Shown piece after piece: positions 56,548 through 64,000 of a DNA stretch of 64,000 nt. The notes beneath the pieces were generated by a model. The model was not told the DNA's origin, ran no database searches, and saw nothing but the letters and a program-made list of their open reading frames with translations. Source of the DNA: Psococerastis gibbosa (taxonomy: Eukaryota; Arthropoda; Insecta; Psocodea; Psocidae); NCBI GenBank assembly GCA_963971405.1, contig OZ020489.1, positions 17,200,290 to 17,264,289 on the forward strand. The letters are read 5' to 3'. How positions within the stretch are numbered: position 1 is the stretch's first letter; every line of letters begins with the position of its first letter. A program made the translations under genes and the position numbers.

Positions 56548-57897
56548 ATGTCCGAAGAAAATATAAATAAGTTATCACAAGTGACTGGGAATGTAAAAAG
56601 TTTGGAAACTTTTAAGCGAAAGCCTCTGCTTGTGCGAGCCTCACCACAAAGGCGATCGTCTATGCCCGATCTATCACTGGATAGCCCTGGAGTTAAGAGA
56701 CGAAGAACGAATTTCTGTCATAATTATGATGACGATGGTGTTTTTAAGCGGACCATAGAGGAGGGGCTTCAAAAATTATTAAATGAAGTCGAAAATGGCT
56801 CTGCCACTAAGGAGAACACTATACTGGCCATAAAAGGGATTTTGGAAATCATGGATAGTTATAAAAGCTCACCGTGCCGCTCGATTGAAACTGTTGGAAC
56901 GCAAACGAGTTCTTTCAACGAGATGAAACGGGAGATTCAGGCCTCGGAGATAAATGAAAAAATCTGTAAGTACATTGATAACCACCAAATAAAAGAGCTG
57001 TGCAACCAATGGTGGCCAAAATTGGCCTTTGAATGTACTAAGCCTAGCAAGAGAAGCATGATAACAAACGGGGAAGAACTACGAATCTTTTTGTTCGATG
57101 TGAAAGACAGTAGTTCCTGTAGTTCGGAGAGTCTTATTAAAAGATTGGTTTCACAGCTTCCAGCTGTCCATCAGGTATTACAAAAGAATCCGTCCCCAGG
57201 TCTAATCGTCACAGCAGTAAGCAAAGACTCAGCAATTCTAGAAGGGGATGAAGAAAAACCTGTAAGTGACTCCCGCAGAACAATTATTGGTTTTCTAGAA
57301 AATGATGAAAAAATTGAGGACCAAATTCTTGAGGCCTTAAGAAAAATTAAACCAATTATTGCTAACGTTCCAACGAAGAAATGTACTATAACAGTTTCTG
57401 GGTTAACCGATGCTGAAAAACTCCGAAAGTTTATTGAATGCTTATATAGAGATCTAAAAATGGAGGTGGGTGTTTGGGCACCAGACAAATCAAAAGCCAA
57501 ATTTGGCAAGCCGAATCCAAGAAATGAAACAATCGTTGTTAAACGTAATACTGGTGAGTCCTTTGCTGATGTGGTCTCAAAAATTAAGTCTGAAATTAAA
57601 CCTAAGGCGATGGGGGTCACTGTAAAGAAGCTGACCCAAACTCAACAGGGGGACATTAGAGTCGTCGTAAAGGAAACAAGAATAGGAGCAAATCAGGCGC
57701 TTGTGGCAGAAATCCGAGCCAAAACAAACTCTGATGTGATAGTGACTAATAAATTAAAACCGCTTATAATCAGCGGATTGGATGAAACTGTGAGCCAGAC
57801 GGAACTTAAAGAAACCTTAGCACAATACCTGTCTGCTGATGAGAACTTTTTTCAAGTTGGCACTTTGCGACTGACTCAATCAATTCGGGACCTGTAG
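56548..57897 (+). CDS. LINE ORF1 (Gag-like), first part, 449 aa
   Basis: The ATG at 56548 gives MSEENINKLSQVTGN. The frame is open further left, but the codon at 56488 is GTG and no earlier ATG exists, so this start is chosen. The protein is hydrophilic, with a basic patch KRRRTNF near residue 53 and acidic/basic alternation. The C-terminal third reads like the region before the zinc knuckles of I/LOA-type Gag proteins (VVKETRIGANQALVAEIRAK, then LRLTQSIRDL). It ends at TAG 57895-57897, with no zinc knuckles in this frame; they continue one frame over in the next ORF. Gag would bind element RNA and help reverse transcription at the target. In this copy Gag is truncated unless frameshifting occurs. 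Confidence 0.8.
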   Translation: MSEENINKLSQVTGNVKSLETFKRKPLLVRASPQRRSSMPDLSLDSPGVKRRRTNFCHNYDDDGVFKRTIEEGLQKLLNEVENGSATKENTILAIKGILEIMDSYKSSPCRSIETVGTQTSSFNEMKREIQASEINEKICKYIDNHQIKELCNQWWPKLAFECTKPSKRSMITNGEELRIFLFDVKDSSSCSSESLIKRLVSQLPAVHQVLQKNPSPGLIVTAVSKDSAILEGDEEKPVSDSRRTIIGFLENDEKIEDQILEALRKIKPIIANVPTKKCTITVSGLTDAEKLRKFIECLYRDLKMEVGVWAPDKSKAKFGKPNPRNETIVVKRNTGESFADVVSKIKSEIKPKAMGVTVKKLTQTQQGDIRVVVKETRIGANQALVAEIRAKTNSDVIVTNKLKPLIISGLDETVSQTELKETLAQYLSADENFFQVGTLRLTQSIRDL

Positions 57898-57898
57898 T

Positions 57899-58303
57899 GT
57901 GGTAGTGAGGATGCCAACCAATATTGCTCTAAAAGCTATAAATATGGCCTCTATGAGTGTTGGCTGGGTAAAAGCCAAAATCAGAGAAATGGTAATTCCT
58001 GACTTTTGCTCATGCTGCCAGAAATTCGGGCACAGAAAGTGCGATAACAGCCAAAGGCTTCCAGAGAGATGCAGACGGTGTGGAGACCAAGGCCATAGGG
58101 CGAAGGGCTGCGTGCAGCCCTTAAAGTGTTACATATGTGAATGTGTCGGACACAGAGTAGATTCAATGGCCTGCCCAGTTTATCGGGAGGCCGTGAGGGC
58201 GGTGGACAGATCAAGGAGAATACTATCGGGAAAGGGGCAAAATTCTAAGGAGAATATGTCGTACATTCCCTCTCAAACTGCTGAACAAAGATTGCCATTA
58301 TGA
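57899..58303 (+). CDS. LINE ORF1, zinc-knuckle part in shifted frame
   Basis: The + frame is open from about 57875, with the first ATG at 57911 (MPTNIALKAINM). It reads VGWVKAKIRE, then three cysteine-histidine knuckles: CSCCQKFGHRKC, CRRCGDQGHRAKGC (C-X2-C-X4-H-X4-C) and CYICECVGHRVDSMAC. These are retroelement nucleic-acid-binding knuckles and normally form the end of a single Gag. The shift relative to the upstream ORF is +1. The stop TGA (58301-58303) overlaps the ORF2 start as ATGA. No independent ribosome entry is expected, so it is probably the separated tail of one Gag gene. Confidence 0.8.
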   Translation: MVVRMPTNIALKAINMASMSVGWVKAKIREMVIPDFCSCCQKFGHRKCDNSQRLPERCRRCGDQGHRAKGCVQPLKCYICECVGHRVDSMACPVYREAVRAVDRSRRILSGKGQNSKENMSYIPSQTAEQRLPL

Positions 58304-61300
58304 TGCTTAAAATCATACAAATTTACTTGCAGCATGCAATTGCAGCCACTGCAGTTTTTGTACAGACAATGGTGTGTGAAAATTTCAATATAGCACTAAT
58401 TCAGGAGCCCTATACTGGAAATGATGGTGTAGTACGCGGTCTTTTCGGATTTAAGGGCAAACTATTCGTTTGCAAACCTAGTGAAAACCCCAGGGCAGCT
58501 AAACTGACTGAAGGGATCCCAGCAGAAATGCTTCCTCAATTTCTCACCCGAGACTTAGTTGCGATTGCTGTGACAATAAACGGGACCCGAATGGTAATAG
58601 CATCTGCCTATTTTTCGCACTCTGAAGAGTCTCCGCCTTCAGAGGTCATCAGTCTGGTGCAGCACTGTAGAAAAGAAAATCTCCAAATATTAATAGGCTG
58701 TGATGCAAACTCACACAATACTGCATGGGGAAGTACTGATATAAACCAACGCGGTATAGATCTCATGGAATTCATATGTGAGGAAAACTTGCTGGTACAC
58801 AACCGAGGAGCTAAGCCTACCTTTTGCACTGCTGTGAGGAAGGAAGTGCTCGACATCACTATTAGTAGCCAAAGCCTTGGGAGACATGTCAAAGATTGGA
58901 CTGTATCGGACAATGAGAGCCTCTCTGACCACAAACAAATCACCTATCACATTGAGGTGCAACCTTTTGTTACAGAGGAGAGCGGCCGAAATCGCCGAAA
59001 GACAAACTGGGTTGAATATCTAAATGCGCTGCTAAATCTCTTACCTGATTGTGTAAAGCAGTGTCCAGCAGTAGATGATGTTGAAGATTACTGTCAACAA
59101 ATAACGACAGCTATTGTAACGGCGTACAAGTCAAACTGCCCATGCATTGTAAAAAACATGAGAAACGGAACAAAATGGTGGAATAGCGAGATAGAAAAGC
59201 TACACCGAAAAACTCGCATGCTAAACAATAGGCTGCATAGAACCGGAAGTAAATTTGATGCACGAAACCTAAAGCAGGCCAGGGGTGAATACAAAAAGGC
59301 TATAAGACATTCAAAGAGGTGCACTTGGCGCAATTTCTGCGAAGAGATCTCAACGTTGCCTCAAATCACCCGTCTTCAAAAAGCTCTGTCAAAGGACAAA
59401 AGAGTTGTGAGTGGTCCCCTTACAACTACCAACGGCTGCTTTACAACAAACGATGAAGAAGCTCTGATGGAACTTATGAAGACACACTTCCCTGAGTGCA
59501 TATTTGTACAAGATGACCCAGATCACTATGACGAATACGGACCTCTTCTCTCAGATAGTAAATTTGCCATTACGGAAGAAAAGATTTCACACGCTATAGG
59601 TTCGTTTTCTCCCTACAAAGCACCGGGAGTAGATGAGATTTTTCCCGCACTTCTTCAACAAGGCGCAAAATTACTGACTCCCCATCTGACTGCCCTATTC
59701 ACATCATGCCTACGACTAGGGTATATCCCCAAACTGTGGAGTCAAATCACAGTCGTCTTCATTCCTAAACCTGGCAAGGCAGACTACACGCAACCGAAAG
59801 CTTTCCGGCCTATAAGTCTTAGCTCATTCCTCTTAAAAACAATGGAGCGCATTGTAGACTGGGAATTAAGAGATCGTCTGCAAGGGGATTGGGCACTACA
59901 TGATGGACAACACGCTTTTAGGCCAGGAAGGTCTACAGAATCGGCCCTTCATCGCTTAGTTTCATATATTGAAAATGGTCTGGAACATAAACAGTTTGTT
60001 CTTTGTAGTTTTCTGGACATAGAAGGGGCGTTCAACAACGTTACGTTCCAAGCGGTTGAAGACGCACTCAAGAGAAAAGGCGTAGATCCGCTTATTATTA
60101 GATGGATTGTAAGAATGCTGAAACAAAGAACAATTATCTCTCAAAGGGGCACCTACAAAGTGACTGCAAATGTCCGAAGGGGATGTCCACAAGGTGGGGT
60201 GTGCTCACCAATTGTCTGGTGTCTCGTTATAGACCTATTGCTCAGTATCTTAGGCGAACTGAGATATTTTGTGCAAGCATACTGTGATGATGTAGTGGTT
60301 GGAGTCACAGGAATAGATCAGACTGTTGTTTTCGACCTAATGAAACGAGCGCTACAAATAATCTCAAACTGGCGTCAAGACAAGGGACTTGGCATTAATC
60401 CGACCAAGACTGAAGTAGTTCTATTTTCCAAGAAGAGGAATCTACCCGTGGCACCGGAACTGACCCTAAATGGGCTAGTGCTGACAGTTACAAATAGTGT
60501 GAAATACTTAGGAGTGCATATTGATAGCAAGCTTCTGTGGAACGTTCAATTACAAGCTGCCATAGCCAAGGCTAGAGCGATAATGTGGACTCTAAGAGGG
60601 TGCTTTAGCAACACATGGGGGCTCTCACCAAAAGTAATGAGGTGGCTCTACCTTGCAGTTATTCGACCAGCGCTCACATATGGATGTGTGGTGTGGTGGA
60701 AAAGAACACAGCTTAAAACATGTAGAGAACAGCTCAAGAAGCTTCAAAGATCTATATGTATAGCAATAACGGGGGCTATACGTTCTACTCCTACTTCTGC
60801 ACTTGAAATGTTGTTGGACTTGCCCCCTCTTCATCTTGTAGCTGAATACGAGGCAAAACTTGCGATAAAAAGATTGCAATTGGCAAGAACAATTAGTCCC
60901 CAGCTAACAGCTGGCGGACATGCTACCTCTCTGGTGCAAGAACAAAAAGATGAATTACTGATGCCCTGTGACCGTATCCAGAAAGAGTGGGCGTTTGACT
61001 GCACAAGCTCTATGTATATTCCAGATCGGGCAGAATGGCTAGCTGCTACGACATGTGACGAAAACAACGTAGATCTTACATGGTACACAGATGGTTCAAG
61101 ACAAAACAATCATGCTGGGTTGGGCGCGTACTGCCCAGAGTTTAATGTATCTATCACCAAGCCGCTAGGAAGATTTAGCACAGTCTTCCAAGCTGAGGTG
61201 AAGGCAATATCAGAAGCAGTGTCGTGGTGCAATGAAAATGATATCAAAGATAGAAGTATCGTAGTATGTTCTGATAGCCAGGCTGCAATCCGAGCAATTA

Positions 61301-61911
61301 GACATCCAATGGTGAGGTCCGCTATCGTGAAGGAGTGCAAGACTAACTGCAAAAAAGCCATGATCAGAAATACTGTATGCCTCAAGTGGGTCCCTGGACA
61401 CTCAGGAATTCAAGGGAATGAAAAGGCGGACGAGCTTGCTCGAGAAGGAGCTAGTAACAACCTACTCGGACCGGAACCCTGCCTTCCAATAGCCTGGGCA
61501 AACTTTAAGGCTGTGTTTAACGAGGAGCTAAAAGCACGATTCCTAAAGGAATGGCGAAAGTCGGCTGGCCTAGCCCACTCCAAGTTATGTATTGCGAACC
61601 CCAGCAAGAAAAGTGCTTTAAAATTCATCTCCCGCGGAAGAAGCAGCACACGGATCATCTCGGCTTTACTTACAGGACACGGAACTTTCCGGAACCATCT
61701 ATCCAAGATGGGGGTACTCGTGGAATCAACGATGTGTCGGTACTGCGAGGAAGAAGAAGAGACAGGATGGCATATTTTAGCAGAATGTCCGGCGATTTGG
61801 CGAGCAAGACTGAATAATTTTGAATTTTCCACTCTGGAGCCCAGGCAGCACACCGGGGCACTAAGCTTTGGGGCCATTGTGGACTTCTACAAGGAAATCG
61901 GACTGGCGTAG
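58300..61911 (+). CDS. LINE ORF2: endonuclease, reverse transcriptase, RNase H (1203 aa)
   Basis: AP-type endonuclease at about residues 1-215: IALIQEPY (Glu ~36), CDANSHNTAWGS (~131-143), LSDHKQI (~209). This nicks target DNA. Reverse transcriptase at about 430-720: KAPGVDEIFPALLQ (~441), FRPISLSSF (~502), FLDIEGAFNNV with the first catalytic Asp (~571), GCPQGGVCSP (~628), and YCDD (~661) with Cys in the x position of YxDD. RNase H at about 925-1050: TDGS, FQAEVKAISEA, CSDSQAAIRAI and HSGIQGNEKADELAREGA, which keep the D-E-D-D set. C-terminal finger C-X2-C-X8-H-X4-C near 1146. Translation probably restarts at the ATGA overlap with ORF1. The first endonuclease motif reads QIYLQ where relatives have QINLQ. 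Transcribed in the same direction as the receptor gene. Confidence 0.95.
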   Translation: MMLKIIQIYLQHAIAATAVFVQTMVCENFNIALIQEPYTGNDGVVRGLFGFKGKLFVCKPSENPRAAKLTEGIPAEMLPQFLTRDLVAIAVTINGTRMVIASAYFSHSEESPPSEVISLVQHCRKENLQILIGCDANSHNTAWGSTDINQRGIDLMEFICEENLLVHNRGAKPTFCTAVRKEVLDITISSQSLGRHVKDWTVSDNESLSDHKQITYHIEVQPFVTEESGRNRRKTNWVEYLNALLNLLPDCVKQCPAVDDVEDYCQQITTAIVTAYKSNCPCIVKNMRNGTKWWNSEIEKLHRKTRMLNNRLHRTGSKFDARNLKQARGEYKKAIRHSKRCTWRNFCEEISTLPQITRLQKALSKDKRVVSGPLTTTNGCFTTNDEEALMELMKTHFPECIFVQDDPDHYDEYGPLLSDSKFAITEEKISHAIGSFSPYKAPGVDEIFPALLQQGAKLLTPHLTALFTSCLRLGYIPKLWSQITVVFIPKPGKADYTQPKAFRPISLSSFLLKTMERIVDWELRDRLQGDWALHDGQHAFRPGRSTESALHRLVSYIENGLEHKQFVLCSFLDIEGAFNNVTFQAVEDALKRKGVDPLIIRWIVRMLKQRTIISQRGTYKVTANVRRGCPQGGVCSPIVWCLVIDLLLSILGELRYFVQAYCDDVVVGVTGIDQTVVFDLMKRALQIISNWRQDKGLGINPTKTEVVLFSKKRNLPVAPELTLNGLVLTVTNSVKYLGVHIDSKLLWNVQLQAAIAKARAIMWTLRGCFSNTWGLSPKVMRWLYLAVIRPALTYGCVVWWKRTQLKTCREQLKKLQRSICIAITGAIRSTPTSALEMLLDLPPLHLVAEYEAKLAIKRLQLARTISPQLTAGGHATSLVQEQKDELLMPCDRIQKEWAFDCTSSMYIPDRAEWLAATTCDENNVDLTWYTDGSRQNNHAGLGAYCPEFNVSITKPLGRFSTVFQAEVKAISEAVSWCNENDIKDRSIVVCSDSQAAIRAIRHPMVRSAIVKECKTNCKKAMIRNTVCLKWVPGHSGIQGNEKADELAREGASNNLLGPEPCLPIAWANFKAVFNEELKARFLKEWRKSAGLAHSKLCIANPSKKSALKFISRGRSSTRIISALLTGHGTFRNHLSKMGVLVESTMCRYCEEEEETGWHILAECPAIWRARLNNFEFSTLEPRQHTGALSFGAIVDFYKEIGLA

Positions 61912-61990
61912 GACAGTCAAGTCGGGGTCGCTCTATGGGCCCAAATATGAGGCCTAAGTCGTTATTAACCCGGCGAACAACACTACTACT
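61912..61990 (+). other. LINE 3' UTR and ACT tail
   Basis: Runs from the ORF2 stop through GGACAGTCAAGTCGGGGTCG and TCGTTATTAACCCGGCGAAC to CACTACTACT. No poly-A signal or long A-run is present. A short simple-repeat tail is typical of several I-group LINEs. Confidence 0.7.
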
Positions 61991-62081
61991 AACCAGATTC
62001 CTTTACTTCGACTAACACATTTCAAATTTAAGTTTTTAATTTAGGAAATATCGCTGCATAGGCATAAACATGGGGCTGTAG

Positions 62082-62354
62082 CAGTGGCGGACACAGCTTT
62101 TTATTTTGGGGAGGGTCATTCCTCAAAATGCCACCTCAGGTATAAACTGAGCATAAAAACAATACGGTATTTGATTTAAGTAACTGATTTAGTTTTTTCA
62201 AACAATATTGGCTGGTACATACAGAACGAAACGAAATCATTTAAAGATGTATTACAATAACACTTTTCATAATTCATGTTTTTTTTTTTAAAATTAAGTT
62301 GTAATTTTGCTGTCTTTTCAACATTTGGGCCCCGGCCCCCTGTATCCGCCACTG
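62082..62354. mobile_element. Non-autonomous hAT-like element, 273 bp
   Basis: Left end CAGTGGCGGACACAG and inverted right end CAGTGGCGGATACAG (14 of 15 match). Flanks GGCTGTAG (62074-62081) and GGCGGTAG (62355-62362) match at 7 of 8. No transposase. Located 78 bp right of the LINE duplication. Confidence 0.8.
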
Positions 62355-62364
62355 GGCGGTAGTG

Positions 62365-63372
62365 GTGGCACAGAGTACCACTTGCCATCCAAATTTCGTT
62401 TGACCCTCCTATATAGTCACCCCCCCCCCAAATTTTGAAGAAACTCCTCCCAAGTCTAGAAAAGAAAATGCTCCAAAAATGTATTGTATAATAATAAAGT
62501 ATCACACGATGTTCTTAGTTATTGAGAGTATTTAGTTTATAATGTTAACAGATCAACACTTTTCTGAATCATTCCGCCGACTCTTTTACTGGAGATCAGA
62601 GAAGTCTATTATGTATAAGCACACTCGTATTTTGTACTCATCCCAATTTGGGTGGTTTAGGGGAAAATGAGTATAGCGTTTCAGGACTAAGGAGGAATCC
62701 GTCTAAAGTACTCTTTACGCTGTATCTGATATAGGATGTGGTGAGGAAGAGACACGCGGCGCTGTTGAGGAAGTAAGCAGGTTTCCTATGGGAACTGTTA
62801 AGTAATACCATGACGTATTGATCCAACACTAACTACCACATGTCTGTCTCAAGTTTGGGGAAGCTACATGAAATATGTATAGAACGATGATAATTACTAT
62901 ATTACTGTCTCTTTCGTCACTGTTCTATGTATGATTAGTGTATAATACATTTGAGGAGGCTGTTTACAAACATGGCCAACTCCAAGTTGTAGAATTTTTC
63001 AGGAGAGCGGATTTTCTGTTGAAAATTGCATTAAGTTTATAACTAACCCTAGACTTCTCAGCACTTCTGTGCGCAATCTGGCTGCTTTTGTCACTTTATT
63101 TTACAACGGGCAGGTGGACATTAAAATTTTCTTCAAAACCCCATTTTGTAAAAAAATGGAGTTGGCCATGTTTGTAACCAAGCTCCTCATTTGTACCGTG
63201 CTAATGCGTGTGAATCGATGACTTAAAAAATTTATAGACAGCTTATTTATGTGCGTGATCGGTCTGAGTAAGCCCCGGTTCCCCTTTTTTGTACCCATGG
63301 CAACTGAGGAGGTACATATATTGCCAATATTGTATATTTAAGCCAATAGCACAATAGCTAATTAGAATTTGT
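62365..63372. other. Noncoding DNA, no gene seen
   Basis: ACAAACATGGCCAACTCCAA near 62968 and its partner AGTTGGCCATGTTTGTAACC near 63161 form an inverted pair about 200 bp apart, a possible aged MITE. No gene. Confidence 0.45.
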
Positions 63373-63382
63373 TTGCCTATGG

Positions 63383-63708
63383 TAGGGGTTCCCAAACTGT
63401 GATCCATGGACCACCGGTGGTCCACAGACTTATACCAGGTGGTCCACGGGCCAAAGTAAGAAATAAGAAAATAAAACAGCTGGGTTATTAGAAATTTGAA
63501 AAAAAAATACAGTAAATCTTGCTACTGAACTATAAAATCCGACCGATACCAGTTCTAAACAGTTAATCAAATATTAGAACGTAATTGTAGGCACTAACTA
63601 TTTGATGTTGGTCCTAGAATTTAAATTTTCCTATCATAGCCATGGTGGTCCAGGGATAATCATAAAATAATCTAGTGGTCCACGGACAAAACAGTTTGGG
63701 AGCCCCTG
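63383..63708. mobile_element. Non-autonomous hAT-like element, 326 bp
   Basis: Left end TAGGGGTTCCCAAACTG and inverted right end CAGGGGCTCCCAAACTG. A perfect 8-bp duplication GCCTATGG lies at 63375-63382 and 63709-63716. The interior has repeated GGTGGTCCACGG words near both ends. No transposase. Confidence 0.85.
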
Positions 63709-63716
63709 GCCTATGG

Positions 63717-64000
63717 CATAAGCAACGCAGGGCATATATTTTTTACTTTATTGGTATGAACCACGCAACTTCTTTCTCAATACGATGAAGTATGAAGGAA
63801 CCGTAGGATGAATTTGGGTGGGTTTCATCAGGAATGAAACTAAATAAATTGCCCGTCATTGCTACAGTGATGGTGATGATGTTACATACAGTGATCACGT
63901 TACAATGATGACGTTACCTTGTTGGCCTTATAATGATGATTTACACTGATATGTTCCCATCCAATAATTATGCTGTTCAAAAGGTCCCAAGACCTATGTC
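63717..64000. other. Noncoding DNA, ATGATG-rich
   Basis: Contains repeated GTGATG/ATGATG/ACGTTAC words between 63860 and 63940. No gene. Confidence 0.45.

Larger units (their letters stand above)
56374..62003 (+). mobile_element. Near-full-length I/LOA-like LINE with target-site duplication
   Basis: The body is 56387-61990 (5604 bp). A perfect 13-bp direct repeat AACCAGATTCCTT flanks it at 56374-56386 and 61991-62003. It has a 161-bp 5' UTR, a Gag-like ORF in two frames, a 1203-aa ORF2 (AP endonuclease, reverse transcriptase, RNase H, C-terminal finger), a ~79-bp 3' UTR, and a short ACT-repeat tail (CACTACTACT) rather than poly-A. RNase H plus a QI.LQ start in ORF2 and the GCPQGG motif point to the I/LOA group (family knowledge). 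Open ORF2 and a perfect duplication show a recent insertion. Confidence 0.9.

Noticed and set aside
56345..56566. Frame running from the F1 element into the LINE 5' UTR
   Set aside because: It crosses the insertion boundary and target duplication and has no motif. The LINE ORF1 starts at 56548 in another frame.
57171..57620. 149-codon - strand frame inside the LINE
   Set aside because: Antisense shadow of Gag; no domain. The same applies to - strand frames at 58608-58943 and 61410-61877.

Overview
This is a repeat-rich animal, probably arthropod, nuclear genome window. It is AT-rich, has no bacterial-type gene packing, and contains spliced receptor exons among many dispersed repeats. The arthropod call rests on the receptor exon, which reads like insect/crustacean serotonin 5-HT2 receptors, and on several LINE remnants of kinds common in arthropods. 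The species cannot be told from the sequence.

The one host gene recognised lies on the + strand. An exon at 37200-37343 carries three short upstream ORFs and the start of a receptor N-terminus. The exon at 40302-40506 encodes TM1 and TM2 of a 5-HT2-like GPCR. Splice phases agree (0/0), and the second exon ends in phase 1. No later exon was recognised, so everything right of 40506, including a near-complete 5.6 kb LINE, probably sits in a >23 kb intron or beyond. Earlier 5' UTR exons would lie to the left.

Almost everything else explained is mobile or repetitive DNA. (1) A near-full-length I/LOA-like LINE (56387-61990) has a perfect 13-bp target-site duplication, a Gag split by one frameshift, and an intact 1203-aa endonuclease-RT-RNase H ORF. 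(2) A Penelope-like element end lies between 195-bp inverted arms (12055-12840). (3) Six non-autonomous hAT-like elements are present; four have perfect 8-bp duplications. (4) Several foldback/MITE families occur: F1 (29409, 35629, 55981 and others), F2 (8371), F4 (46449) and F5 (20431, 27655). (5) An ~750-860-bp inverted-end family, here R-A, has four copies. (6) There are three SINE-like families: S1 (tRNA-derived), S2 and S3. (7) A 323-bp tandem array has a tRNA-like cloverleaf in each unit (5518-6301). (8) Remnants of RTE-like, LOA-like and other LINEs occur at 11285, 37965, 47350 and 53231.

Family labels (S1-S3, R-A, R-C, R-D, F1-F5) are local names for this window. They were assigned by eye from shared sequence, so copy boundaries are good to about 5-20 bp unless a target-site duplication is quoted.
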